A DNA stretch of 62,222 nucleotides from Roseivirga sp. (lineage in GTDB: Bacteria > Bacteroidota > Bacteroidia > Cytophagales > Cyclobacteriaceae). This document shows, in pieces, positions 1 through 8,783 of this stretch. The notes beneath the pieces were generated by a model that was not told the origin of the DNA, did not search any database, and saw only the letters and a program-made list of their open reading frames with translations. The stretch spans positions 1 through 62,222 of the forward strand of contig JAJCYM010000011.1 in assembly GCA_029262895.1 (NCBI GenBank), read 5' to 3'. The position numbers and the translations under genes are program-made. Position 1 is the stretch's first letter. Every line of letters starts with the position of its first letter.

Positions 1-82
1 CTTCCCATTCCGAACAGAGAAGTTAAGCCCACCAGCGCTGATGGTACTGCCTTTACCGGTGGGAGAGTAAGTCGCTGCCAAT
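1..82 (+). rRNA. rrf: 5S ribosomal RNA, 3' portion
   Basis: The first 80 or so bases match the 3' two thirds of bacterial 5S rRNA. The conserved CCGAACAGAGAAGTTAAG segment of loop B/helix III is followed by the helix IV/V region and a closing GTCGCTGCCAA. The 5' end lies outside the window, so this is the tail of an rRNA operon transcribed on the plus strand. The 3' boundary is placed where the acceptor-like terminal helix should end and is good to a few bases. Confidence 0.9.
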
Positions 83-123
83 CTTATTTATTCGTTCAAA
101 CAACGAAAACAACACAATCTAAA

Positions 124-155
124 AGCACCAAGCTTAACAACTTGGTGCTTTTTTT
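124..155. terminator. Bidirectional rho-independent terminator after 5S rRNA
   Basis: A perfect 9-bp stem (AGCACCAAG / CTTGGTGCT) with an 8-base loop is followed by seven T on the plus strand and preceded by A residues. It can stop the rRNA operon on the plus strand and the YceI pair that converges from the minus strand. Confidence 0.85.
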
Positions 156-184
156 ATGCATCAAAACCTACAAACACTCTACTC

Positions 185-712
185 TTAAAGATCTAGTCTT
201 AATTCAATATTTATCCGGATTTCATTTGACACCAAATCATCCATCGTTCCGAATTCCAAATCAAAATCACTGCGTTTAAGGACATATTTAGCGGTGACAA
301 TTAATTGATCATTCTTGGTATTTGTGGTGTAAGGAATTGCAATAATTTTTGACGAGTTTTTGATGGTTAATAAACCATTAATGACTTCACTATTAGTGGT
401 TTCATTGGATTTGAATTTAATCTTAGGATAAGCTTCCGGATATAAAAAAGTATCGGTTTTCAGACTTTTATCACGGTTCTCATTGCCAGTGCTGACGGAA
501 TTGACCTCAATTTCCATTGAGGCGTCCTTCACGACATTATCTTCTAAAGTGAAAGTACCTTTAAACTTGGAAAATGTACCATCTACATTCAGCACACCAA
601 AATGCTTGGCCCTGAACTCAATCTTCGAATTAGAAGGATTGAGTTCAGAGGTTTTTGTCTGATTGGGAGCAAGAACCAACGCCAAAATAGCACATTGGAG
701 AAGGCTAATCAT
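185..712 (-). CDS. YceI family protein (downstream paralogue)
   Basis: A 175-residue YceI-like protein. An N-terminal hydrophobic segment (about residues 3-16) suggests export. The rest shows the YceI lipocalin-like pattern: SNSKIEFRAKHFGVLNVDGTF near the start, a central region like EAYPKIKFKSNE, and alternating beta strands to the end. YceI proteins are periplasmic and bind polyisoprenoid lipids. The substrate here cannot be read from sequence. Its ATG overlaps the stop of the upstream YceI gene by one base (TAATG), so the two are probably translationally coupled. The two proteins are clearly paralogous, and this one is more divergent. Confidence 0.85.
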   Translation of the reverse strand: MISLLQCAILALVLAPNQTKTSELNPSNSKIEFRAKHFGVLNVDGTFSKFKGTFTLEDNVVKDASMEIEVNSVSTGNENRDKSLKTDTFLYPEAYPKIKFKSNETTNSEVINGLLTIKNSSKIIAIPYTTNTKNDQLIVTAKYVLKRSDFDLEFGTMDDLVSNEIRINIELRLDL

Positions 713-1281
713 TACTGAGCAGCCAGCACATTCAGTTCGATGGTAACCTCATTACCTATGACGTCTTTCCCATTAGGTAACTTCCTGCTAAAGGCTATAC
801 CATAATCTTGCCTGTTGATCTTTATAGAGGCGAAAACGGCTAGGGTATTCAACCCCGTAGGATCTTTGGCTGGCTCGATCAATGAAAATGGAAACTCAAC
901 ACTGTTAGTTTTACCATGAATTGTTAGTTGCCCTTTCATCCATAAATCATTTCCCCTTTTTTCAACAGACTGACTTTGAAATTTAATCTCAGGGTAGCTG
1001 GCAACATTCAAGAAAGCAGGCCCTTTGACCGCATCTTCTCCACCTTTATTATTACTTGAGTAGCTGTCTGCCGCAATGGTCACATCTGCTGATATTTTAG
1101 TCGGGTCAGTATTGTAAGTTATAGTGCCATCCACTTTATTGAACCGTCCGAGCACATCCACCATACCGAATCGTTGAACTTTGGAGGTGACTGCTGTATG
1201 TTCTGCATCAATTTTAAAATTTTGAGCCATCGAGATATGACCGATGGCTATTATGGTAATCACTAGTAATATTTTCTTCAT
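712..1281 (-). CDS. YceI family protein (upstream paralogue)
   Basis: A 189-residue protein with a good signal peptide (residues 1-19, ending in SMAQ). It has the YceI signature: an early DAEHTAVTSKVQRFGMVDVL strand pair, NVASYPEIKFQSQSVEK in the middle, and a DYGIAFSRKLPNG segment typical of YceI before the last strands. The predicted location is the periplasm and the likely role is binding an isoprenoid-type lipid. It is the first gene of a two-gene minus-strand operon. The 108-bp gap to the LytTR regulator probably holds its promoter, but I see no convincing consensus there. Confidence 0.9.
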   Translation of the reverse strand: MKKILLVITIIAIGHISMAQNFKIDAEHTAVTSKVQRFGMVDVLGRFNKVDGTITYNTDPTKISADVTIAADSYSSNNKGGEDAVKGPAFLNVASYPEIKFQSQSVEKRGNDLWMKGQLTIHGKTNSVEFPFSLIEPAKDPTGLNTLAVFASIKINRQDYGIAFSRKLPNGKDVIGNEVTIELNVLAAQ

Positions 1282-1389
1282 GTTTTTATGCTTTAAATGG
1301 AATATACTCCATCCAAGATGGCCTCGTTGGCCTCGATTGACTAGCTGCAGTGAATACTATTTAAAGCGAGGGTTTTCCTGTCTGAAGTG

Positions 1390-2163
1390 TTAGTGCCCAA
1401 TTATTGATTCCAGGCGATTTCGGTAGCTTCTGCTGAGCTTGAGTTGCTCGCCATTGTCTAAATGGATAATATACTCTCCATTAAAATGACTTTCCAGCTC
1501 CTTAATGTTCTCTTTATTGACTATGGCTGACCGATGTATTCTGACGAACAGTGTTGGATCCAGTTGGCCTTCAATTTCAGAAATGGACGCATACATCAGG
1601 TGCTTTTTGGCTAGTGTATGAATTTCAGAATAATTGCCGGAGGCCTTTACATAAATAATCTCATTTTTATTGACCAGTTGGATTTTGCTTGCCGACTTGA
1701 TAACCAATCTGCCTTTGTACTGGTTGGTATCAAGGTTAAAGCCTTTTAAGACCTGCTTGAGAATGGTGAGTTCCTTAGTAGATTTTCTTGAGGCAACCCT
1801 GCTTATGGCCTTTTCTAAACTTTTAAAAAAACGTTCATTGGAATATGGTTTGAGCAAGTAATCTATAGCATTTAGGTCGAAAGCCTTTAATGCATATTCA
1901 TCATACGCGGTAACCATAATGAATATGGGTGCTACACTTTCATCTACCAATTGAATTACCTCCAGGCCCTGCATTTTGGGCATCTGAATGTCCATGAATA
2001 CTATATCCGGCTTCTCACTTTTAATTTTGAGAAGTGCGTCCTGACCGTTTTCGCATTCACCAATAACTTGACATTCCGGCCTGCTTTCGAGCAAAATCTT
2101 GATTGAATCTCTAGCCAGTTCTTCATCATCAACGATCAATATGTTGAACTCCCTATTGTCCAT
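1390..2163 (-). CDS. LytTR-family response regulator
   Basis: A 257-residue response regulator. The receiver domain spans about residues 6-120 with the acidic pocket VDDEE, the phospho-acceptor Asp58 in VFMDIQMP, and Lys in YLLKPY. A LytTR DNA-binding domain spans about 155-255, with a KSASKIQLV strand, a VRIHRSAIVNKENI segment and LKLSRSYR near the end. Its start overlaps the 3' end of the sensor kinase gene by 11 bp, so the pair is cotranscribed. LytTR regulators bind DNA through beta strands and often control exported or surface functions in Bacteroidota. The target genes are not evident here. Confidence 0.95.
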   Translation of the reverse strand: MDNREFNILIVDDEELARDSIKILLESRPECQVIGECENGQDALLKIKSEKPDIVFMDIQMPKMQGLEVIQLVDESVAPIFIMVTAYDEYALKAFDLNAIDYLLKPYSNERFFKSLEKAISRVASRKSTKELTILKQVLKGFNLDTNQYKGRLVIKSASKIQLVNKNEIIYVKASGNYSEIHTLAKKHLMYASISEIEGQLDPTLFVRIHRSAIVNKENIKELESHFNGEYIIHLDNGEQLKLSRSYRNRLESIIGH

Positions 2164-3265
2164 TTTGGGGAGAAATTGGCAATGAAATACTCACTTCAGT
2201 TCCCTCATTTGAACCTAAACGGATGTCAAAAGAAGCGTCATTTCCATAGATGTTTTCAAGCCGATTTTTGATGTTGTTTAGTCCAATCCCGGCATTCTTT
2301 TCCAAGGAGAAGTTTGGAGGTAACCCTCCGCCATTGTCAGTAACGGTTATTTCTAATTGCTCAGCACCATTTAGGCATGAAATACCAATTTCACCCTTTT
2401 GATTGTTCTTAAAACCATGCTTGAATATGTTTTCGATAATGGGTTGAAGGATCAAAGAAGGCACTTTGACATCCCGAGTGCTCTCCTGGATGTTGTAGTT
2501 GATATTCAGATTTGTACCGAATCTGATTTTTTCAATGGAGAGATATTTTTTCAACAAAGCTATTTCATCGGATAGCTTTACAAAGTCATGTTCCTGGGTA
2601 TTAAGTGTGTGCCGCAACAACTCAGATAATAGTGAGATGGTTTCGATGGCCTCGTTGTGCATTCCTTTCCTAATGAGCGAGGAAATCGAATGCATCGAAT
2701 TAAATAGGAAATGCGGTTGAATTTGCATTTTGAGCGCACTTAACTTAAAGTCCAGCACTTGTTTTTGCAGTTCTCGGTTCTTGATATCCAATTCGTGCTT
2801 TAGGGCCTCATCTTCTTTGGTTTGTCTATAGAAAACCAGGGTGTATCCAAATACAGCTATTAGCGCGTAGACGAGTAAATTGGTGGCCGTGGCTCTTAGA
2901 AGATTACTCTTAATGAATTCAACGAGAGGAGTGTCGGGATCGAAAAATATGACACTTAAAACACTGAGAATGAATGCATAAGCTAGCGTAAATAAAACGG
3001 CCGACAGACCGTGAATTGTAGCCTGATGATTCCTTTTTTGAACTTTAGCATGGATGATGCCAACGGTTTTGATAATTAGAGGTGTCAACAATGCCCAGCC
3101 TACCCATGAAATGCTCTGCCTCCAAAAAAAGTTGAACCAGCCTCCAACGTATTGGCCTTTAAAATTAAAATAGAGTTGGCTTGACGAAATAATGATTACC
3201 AATAACCAAAAGATGTAGTTGGCTATTAGGAGAAATCGCTTTTCACTTATTAGCTTGTCAAGCAA
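2153..3265 (-). CDS. LytS-type sensor histidine kinase
   Basis: A 370-residue membrane kinase. Four hydrophobic segments (about 13-32, 50-70, 86-108, 125-146) are followed by a coiled-coil linker (150-178). Next come the His_kinase domain with the phospho-accepting His185 in QIQPHFLFNS, the N box LQPIIENIFKHGFK, and the ATP-lid motifs DNGGG and GIGLNNIKNRLE. It lacks an extracellular sensor domain, so the signal is probably sensed within the membrane. It forms an operon with the LytTR regulator. A 121-bp divergent intergenic region separates it from the BatA gene. Confidence 0.95.
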   Translation of the reverse strand: MLDKLISEKRFLLIANYIFWLLVIIISSSQLYFNFKGQYVGGWFNFFWRQSISWVGWALLTPLIIKTVGIIHAKVQKRNHQATIHGLSAVLFTLAYAFILSVLSVIFFDPDTPLVEFIKSNLLRATATNLLVYALIAVFGYTLVFYRQTKEDEALKHELDIKNRELQKQVLDFKLSALKMQIQPHFLFNSMHSISSLIRKGMHNEAIETISLLSELLRHTLNTQEHDFVKLSDEIALLKKYLSIEKIRFGTNLNINYNIQESTRDVKVPSLILQPIIENIFKHGFKNNQKGEIGISCLNGAEQLEITVTDNGGGLPPNFSLEKNAGIGLNNIKNRLENIYGNDASFDIRLGSNEGTEVSISLPISPQNGQ

Positions 3266-3386
3266 AAGGAGAGTATTTAAATGTTAAATCTTTGTCCACT
3301 CAAGGAAAATTCAAGAAAAACTGAACATAAAGTTAAATAAATTACGTAGTTATGTTTTCTACGGTTGATGCTTAAAATTCGAGTTA

Positions 3387-5396
3387 TTGAATACCTATCT
3401 AGTACTTAGTTTCCTAAATCCGACTATTCTTTGGGCCCTGGCGCTATTGGCGATTCCAGTGATCATTCATTTATTCAACTTCCGAAGGGTGAAAAAAGTT
3501 GAGTTTTCCAACATCGCCTTATTGAAGCGTGTGAAGGAAGAGAGTTCTGCAAAGAGAAAACCGGTAGAGATACTCATATTAATTTCTCGGTTGTTGTTCC
3601 TGGCTTTTCTGATTTTTGCATTTGCCCAGCCCATTGACAAAAAAGATGACAATGCTCTCGAATTGAATAAAACCGTTTTGGTTTATGTAGACAATTCCCT
3701 GAGTATGAGCAAACCGGCTGGCTCTCAACAGAGTGCATTGGATTTGGCGTTTTCTTTTGCTGACAATGTGATTGATAACTATCCTGAGGATGCAAAATTC
3801 AAACTGCTAGAGAATGGATATAGCAACTCTTTGGGTATTTCATATTCTAAAAGCACAATCAAAGATCGATTGACAGAACTGGAGATTTCGCCAGTGTCGA
3901 GAGATATTGACGAAATACATCGCAGAATTATCTCTAGTGATTTTCGAGGAGATGTTTACTTGATTTCAGATTTTCAAGGAGATCCTGGATACGATTTTCA
4001 GAGATTCACAACGGACACTTTACGCAACTTCTATTTTTTGCCTGTTGAACTTCAGACTTTCTCAAATGTGCATTTCGATACTGCCTATTTGGAAAACACC
4101 TTTTTACTCGATGGATTAAAGAACGTTCTGAAGATTGATGTTAAAAATGAAGGAAGGGAGAATTTAGATCAGGTGAACCTGAAATTGTATTTGGGAGATC
4201 AGCTAAGTGGAACAGCAAATCTGGATATTGAAGCAAATGGCCTGATTCAAAAGGAGTTCGAAATTGATCGACAGTCGGAAGGCTTGAGTGATGTAAGGAT
4301 AGAAGTAGAAGACAATCCAGTCTTTTTTGACAATAATCTTTTTTTGACCCTTAACAATATTGAGAAGCTTGATGTGCTGGAAATCCGAGAAAGCGGCTCG
4401 AACAATTATATCACTCAACTTTTCTCTGACAATGAACTCTTTAATCTGGAATCTGTCAATGCGGGAAACCTGGACTTGAACAAAGTCAAAAATGCTGATT
4501 TGATAGTGGTGAATGAGCTGAGTGCGTTGTCAAATCAATTGAGTTCAGCATTGAATACTCATTTGGACGGAGACGGTTCTGTGGTGGTGATCCCTAACAG
4601 TTCTAATAATTCTGGCGTGTACAGCAACCTTGGGATGAGATTATCAAATGATTCTCGTGAACGTGTTGAGTTGAACACCCCGGACCAGCAAAACCCATTT
4701 TTCGATGGAGTTTTTGAGGAGAGAGAGACCAACATTGCGATGCCTACGGCAACTGCTTCTCTTAGACTTAGAAATACCGGTACAACATTCCTGAACTTCA
4801 AAAATGGACGTCCCTTTCTTTCTAAGGTAGACCGAGTGGGTAATTTGTATTTCTTCTCATGCTCTTTTGATGCCAACCAAACCTCATTCCCTTCACATTC
4901 TGTGTTTGTGCCTGTCATGTATAAACTGGCCTTGGGCAGCAATGTGAATCTCAATACACTTTACTATAGCACTGATGCCGAGACCATTGAATATCCGCTC
5001 CCTACGGATTTTGCCGGAAATAATATTGTGAGCCTTTCAAACGGAGATTTAATTATTACACCTGATCAACGTATTTCAGGCAACAAGCTAGTGATGGTGA
5101 TACCGAAGGATCAAATTAAGGAGGGACATTACAAAATTTTGGTTGATGATCAGATATTGGGTACGATTGCTTTCAACAATCCAAAATCAGAGTCGAACTT
5201 TGGAGTTATCTCCAAAGAATCTATTCGAATTGCAGCTCAAACAGCCGATAATATCTATTTGATAGATGCCGAGAGCGGCTTGGGGGTTAGTCAGGAATTG
5301 ACTGCCGGAATCAAAGGAGTATCACTTTGGAAGTATGCTATTCTTTTGTGCTTAGTTTTTCTTTTTGTAGAGATAATATTAATCCGATATTTGTAG
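3387..5396 (+). CDS. BatA/von Willebrand A domain membrane protein
   Basis: A 669-residue protein of the Bacteroidota BatA type. The N-terminal double-membrane BatA region (residues 1-80: helix at 12-30, RRVKKVEFSNIALLK, helix at 62-80) leads into a vWA domain with a MIDAS-like DNSLSMS (Asp102, Ser104, Ser106). The middle is a long extracytoplasmic region with a glutamine-amidotransferase-like stretch (about 360-420). A C-terminal membrane helix covers about 645-667. The only in-frame start near the conserved N-terminus is TTG at 3387; the ATG at 3368 is out of frame. It ends 1 bp before the dihydroorotase homologue. BatA proteins are implicated in stress tolerance and envelope processes, but the function of stand-alone copies is unknown. 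Confidence 0.85.
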   Translation: MNTYLVLSFLNPTILWALALLAIPVIIHLFNFRRVKKVEFSNIALLKRVKEESSAKRKPVEILILISRLLFLAFLIFAFAQPIDKKDDNALELNKTVLVYVDNSLSMSKPAGSQQSALDLAFSFADNVIDNYPEDAKFKLLENGYSNSLGISYSKSTIKDRLTELEISPVSRDIDEIHRRIISSDFRGDVYLISDFQGDPGYDFQRFTTDTLRNFYFLPVELQTFSNVHFDTAYLENTFLLDGLKNVLKIDVKNEGRENLDQVNLKLYLGDQLSGTANLDIEANGLIQKEFEIDRQSEGLSDVRIEVEDNPVFFDNNLFLTLNNIEKLDVLEIRESGSNNYITQLFSDNELFNLESVNAGNLDLNKVKNADLIVVNELSALSNQLSSALNTHLDGDGSVVVIPNSSNNSGVYSNLGMRLSNDSRERVELNTPDQQNPFFDGVFEERETNIAMPTATASLRLRNTGTTFLNFKNGRPFLSKVDRVGNLYFFSCSFDANQTSFPSHSVFVPVMYKLALGSNVNLNTLYYSTDAETIEYPLPTDFAGNNIVSLSNGDLIITPDQRISGNKLVMVIPKDQIKEGHYKILVDDQILGTIAFNNPKSESNFGVISKESIRIAAQTADNIYLIDAESGLGVSQELTAGIKGVSLWKYAILLCLVFLFVEIILIRYL

Positions 5397-5397
5397 C

Positions 5398-6654
5398 ATG
5401 GAATTTTTGATCCGTGCTGCCTTAATTGTAGACAGTAAATCACCCTACCACCTTTCCCAAAAAGATATCCTCATTCAAAATGGTATTATCACCAAGATTG
5501 ATAAGACGATTGACTTCAAAGGTAAAACTATTGAAGCGGATGGGCTTCGTGTTTCAAATGGTTGGATTGATATGCGTTCGCATTTCAACGATCCTGGATA
5601 CGAACATAGGGAAGACCTGGAGTCCGGAACACAAGTTGCCGTTGCCGGTGGTTTTACAGATGTAGTGCTTTTGCCCAATAATCAGCCAATCACAGCCAGC
5701 AAGAATGCCATAAGCTACTTTCAGAAATGGAATCGGGATAGTGTTGTAAACCTGCATCCAACTGCGGCTGTTACCTTGGATTGCAAAGGTGAGGAGTTGA
5801 CAGAAATGATCGATTTGCATGAGGCCGGTGCCATTGCGTTTACAGATGGGATTCATCCTATATGGCATACAGATATTGTTTTGAAGAGTCTTCAATACCT
5901 TCAGAAATTTAATGGCTTGCTGATCAATAGGCCGGAAGACAAAATGCTGACTGCTTTTGGAACAATGAATGAAGGTGTGGTGAGTACTACACTGGGGATG
6001 AAGGGTATGCCTGCCCTGGCTGAAGAGGTGATGATCAAAAGGGATTTGCAGCTGCTTGAATATGCTGGTGGAAGAATTCATTTTAGCCTTGTTTCATCCC
6101 AAGGAGCAGTGGCATTGATCAAAGAAGCTAAGAAAAGAGGCTTAAAAGTAACTGCAGACGTTGGTGTAAACCACCTTCTATTCAACGAAAACCACCTCAC
6201 CAGTTTCGAGGCTAACTATAAGATTAATCCTCCATTCAGAACGGAACAGGACAGAAAGGCTTTGATAAAGGCTGTAAAAGAAGGTGTCATTGATGTTGTG
6301 GTATGTGATCATCAGCCACATGATGAAGAAGGTAAAAAATTAGAGTTTGATTTGGCAGAATTTGGAATACTGGGACTCCAAACCTATTACAACACGATGC
6401 TAAGCGTTTTTGAAGGAGAAGCGGATTCGATTCTAGAGACAATCAATCGCAATGTCCGAAACATACTTGGCCTTGAAGAACTTGTAATTGAGGAAGGAAG
6501 AAGTGCCAGACTTACCATTTACAGCCCGAATGATGGCTGGTTATTTAACGCCTCAAGCAACAAATCGAAATCAGAAAATTCGCCACTCTTCGGAGAAGAG
6601 CTTGAAGGAAGAATTATCGGCATTGTGAATAATGGTGAATTGGTGGAGAACTGA
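5398..6654 (+). CDS. Dihydroorotase homologue, probably non-catalytic (pseudo-DHOase)
   Basis: A 418-residue amidohydrolase of the class I dihydroorotase family, full length, with family landmarks such as EHREDLESGTQVAVAGGFT, KGMPALAEEVMIKRD and CDHQPHDEE. The metal site is largely lost. The usual DxHxHxR reads DMRSHFN, so the first His is Arg60 while His62 remains. The HCED-type His is replaced by Arg178 (NRPED). The His of the HVS motif is Leu231 (HFSLVS). Asp150 and Asp304 remain. Inactive pseudo-dihydroorotases are known in other bacteria, where they scaffold aspartate transcarbamoylase (PyrB), and a similar role is plausible here. An active PyrC should exist elsewhere in the genome. It sits between the BatA and DUF4199 genes with spacings of 1-2 bp, so it is in one operon. 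Confidence 0.85.
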   Translation: MEFLIRAALIVDSKSPYHLSQKDILIQNGIITKIDKTIDFKGKTIEADGLRVSNGWIDMRSHFNDPGYEHREDLESGTQVAVAGGFTDVVLLPNNQPITASKNAISYFQKWNRDSVVNLHPTAAVTLDCKGEELTEMIDLHEAGAIAFTDGIHPIWHTDIVLKSLQYLQKFNGLLINRPEDKMLTAFGTMNEGVVSTTLGMKGMPALAEEVMIKRDLQLLEYAGGRIHFSLVSSQGAVALIKEAKKRGLKVTADVGVNHLLFNENHLTSFEANYKINPPFRTEQDRKALIKAVKEGVIDVVVCDHQPHDEEGKKLEFDLAEFGILGLQTYYNTMLSVFEGEADSILETINRNVRNILGLEELVIEEGRSARLTIYSPNDGWLFNASSNKSKSENSPLFGEELEGRIIGIVNNGELVEN

Positions 6655-6656
6655 CT

Positions 6657-7190
6657 ATGAAAATTAATCCACTTTTGATTAAAGTCCCGGCCAAATACGG
6701 ATTGTTTGGCTTTATATTAACTGTCCTGAGCTTTCTGGTTTTCTACTATGTGGGATTGCAGCCTTGGCGAAATTTACTGTCGCTGGTGTTGGATGTAATT
6801 TTGGTAGGTGCTTTCTGTTTTGCTGCGATTCACGATTTTAAGAATAACCATAATGGAGGAATTCTCTCCTTTTTTCATGGTATGACGGCCAGTTTTGTGG
6901 CTTATGTGGTAATTGCCTTAGGCTATGGATTATTCTATAGAATTTTCATTGATCTGGTTGAACCAGATTTTATTTCAACCTATGTAGAACTGGCTAAGGA
7001 AGACTTGATTGGACGAAAAGATTTAATTATCAGGGCCTTGAGTGAGGAGAGTTATAACAAGAATTTTGAGGCGCTGGATCATATCACTTCAACTGGGCTT
7101 ATGTGGGATGCGGTAATCAAAAAACTACTGATTGGACTTGTGTTAGCCCCGGTATTTAGCGTAATCATGAGAACTCACCGAGTAAAATGA
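6657..7190 (+). CDS. DUF4199 domain membrane protein
   Basis: A 177-residue integral membrane protein with four predicted helices (about 12-36, 40-60, 75-105, 150-172) and a soluble charged segment between helices 3 and 4. The NHNGGILSFFHGM segment after helix 2 is the pattern I associate with DUF4199. The family is confined mostly to Bacteroidota and has no known function. It starts 2 bp after the dihydroorotase homologue stop and has a paralogue directly downstream, so it belongs to the same operon. Confidence 0.8.
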   Translation: MKINPLLIKVPAKYGLFGFILTVLSFLVFYYVGLQPWRNLLSLVLDVILVGAFCFAAIHDFKNNHNGGILSFFHGMTASFVAYVVIALGYGLFYRIFIDLVEPDFISTYVELAKEDLIGRKDLIIRALSEESYNKNFEALDHITSTGLMWDAVIKKLLIGLVLAPVFSVIMRTHRVK

Positions 7191-7296
7191 TCTTTGATCC
7201 GTGATATGTTGCGCTTAAGTAAAAAGGAATGGTTGCGATATAAATCAGGTTTTAATTCGCAAAATTCTTAATTTTCACAACCTTAACTTTTTAACT

Positions 7297-7809
7297 ATGG
7301 AAGAAAACATCACACCTGGCCAAATCGGTAAGAAATATGGCCTGATCTATGGCCTGATAGCGCTTCTTGTAGCACTCATCCCAATGATAATGGAGATTCA
7401 GTCTACAGCAATGGCGTTTATCCCTCCCGTAATTGCACTTGTAATCTACATTTTTGCCGATAAGGAATTCAGAAATGCCAATGGCGGATTTATGTCATTT
7501 GGTGAAGGCTTTAAAATCAATATCATAGCTGCCACGATTGCAGGTAGTATGCGATCGGTAGTCACTTACGTGTATGTAAAGTTTATTGACCCTACATATA
7601 ACGAAAGAATGCAAGAGGTGGCCTTTAACAGAATGCGTGAACAAGGTATGAGTGAAGAGCAAATTGAACAGGCAGTGGGTTTTACTCGTGGCATTAGTAA
7701 TCCCGAGATCGGCTTGTTTTTCGGCATTGTTTGGGCACTTCTGGGAGCGTTGATAATCGGGTCTATAGTTGCGGCCATCATAAAAAATGAACACGAGGAG
7801 TCGTTTTAA
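7297..7809 (+). CDS. DUF4199 domain membrane protein (second copy)
   Basis: A 170-residue paralogue of the preceding gene with the same four-helix layout and the diagnostic NANGGFMSFGEGFK segment after helix 2. The loop before the last helix is charged and contains a short helix (ERMQEVAFNRMREQGM). Function is unknown. A 106-bp gap separates it from the first copy, and the glycosyltransferase starts 5 bp after its stop. It therefore links the membrane-protein pair to the glycosyltransferase pair. Confidence 0.85.
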   Translation: MEENITPGQIGKKYGLIYGLIALLVALIPMIMEIQSTAMAFIPPVIALVIYIFADKEFRNANGGFMSFGEGFKINIIAATIAGSMRSVVTYVYVKFIDPTYNERMQEVAFNRMREQGMSEEQIEQAVGFTRGISNPEIGLFFGIVWALLGALIIGSIVAAIIKNEHEESF

Positions 7810-7814
7810 AAGAA

Positions 7815-8783
7815 TTGAAACAAATATCACTAGTAATACCGCTTTATAACGAAGAAGAGTCTTTACCGGAATTATGTAATTGGATAAGCCGTGTGATGAA
7901 TGAGCACGGCTTTACTTATGAAGTGATTTTGGTAGATGACGGCAGCGATGACACTTCATGGCAGGTAATCCAGGAGATATCAGGTCAAAACCCTTCCATC
8001 AAAGCCATCAAGTTTAATCGCAATTATGGCAAATCAGCGGCACTGAATATAGGCTTTAAGCATTCTTCCGGTGAGGTGGTGATCACCATGGATGCCGACA
8101 TGCAGGACAGTCCGGACGAAATACCGGAATTGTATAGTATGATTAAGACCGGCCATGATATGGTTTCCGGCTGGAAAAAGAAGAGACATGATCCTATCAC
8201 AAAGACCGTTCCTTCTAAATTCTTCAATTTCACAACCAGGGTAATTTCCGGCATTAAACTGCATGATTTCAACTGCGGATTAAAGGCCTATTCGCAAAAG
8301 CTGGTTAAATCTTTAGATATCTATGGAGAGATGCATAGATACATACCGGTTATTGCTAAAAGAAACGGATTTAAAAAGATCGGTGAAAAGGTAGTGGAGC
8401 ACCGCGCCCGAAAATATGGCAAGACCAAATTTGGTTTGGAGAGGTTTATCTATGGGTTTTTGGATTTGCTTTCTATCTCCTTTGTGTCCAGGTACAAAAA
8501 ACGTCCCATGCACTTTTTCGGTTCTTTGGGTACGCTGTCTTTTGTAATTGGATTTTTGTCTGTTTTGGGCATTATCTGGGAGAAAGTAAGAGCCATTTAT
8601 ATTCTCAAAACAGATGATTATCGTGAAGTGGCAGACCAACCACTTTTCTTCCTGGCCCTTACGGCTATAATTATTGGAGTACAACTCTTTTTGGCCGGGT
8701 TTATTGGCGAAATGATGACTATGAATTCGCATAAGAGAACTGACTATCTTTTGGAAGAAACCATAGGCCTTGATGAGCAATGA
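7815..8783 (+). CDS. Family 2 glycosyltransferase, polyprenyl-phosphate type
   Basis: A 322-residue GT2 enzyme of the dolichol/undecaprenyl-phosphate sugar transferase kind. The N-terminal GT-A domain shows SLVIPLYNEEESLPEL, VDDGSDDTSW and the DAD-containing metal/nucleotide site TMDADMQDSPDE. NCGLKAYS and RHDPITKTVPSKFFN-like segments follow. Two C-terminal membrane helices lie at about 235-260 and 275-300. Family members load a sugar from a nucleotide donor onto a lipid phosphate carrier at the cytoplasmic membrane. The start is TTG at 7815, 5 bp after the DUF4199 stop; no ATG fits the conserved N-terminus. The next glycosyltransferase overlaps its stop (ATGA). Confidence 0.9.
   Translation: MKQISLVIPLYNEEESLPELCNWISRVMNEHGFTYEVILVDDGSDDTSWQVIQEISGQNPSIKAIKFNRNYGKSAALNIGFKHSSGEVVITMDADMQDSPDEIPELYSMIKTGHDMVSGWKKKRHDPITKTVPSKFFNFTTRVISGIKLHDFNCGLKAYSQKLVKSLDIYGEMHRYIPVIAKRNGFKKIGEKVVEHRARKYGKTKFGLERFIYGFLDLLSISFVSRYKKRPMHFFGSLGTLSFVIGFLSVLGIIWEKVRAIYILKTDDYREVADQPLFFLALTAIIIGVQLFLAGFIGEMMTMNSHKRTDYLLEETIGLDEQ

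Noticed and set aside
4559-4954. 131-codon minus-strand frame inside the BatA gene
   Set aside because: It is antisense to a well-supported gene and has no recognisable features. The same applies to the long antisense frames at 5554-6081, 8313-8780, 31443-32204 and 43757-44275.
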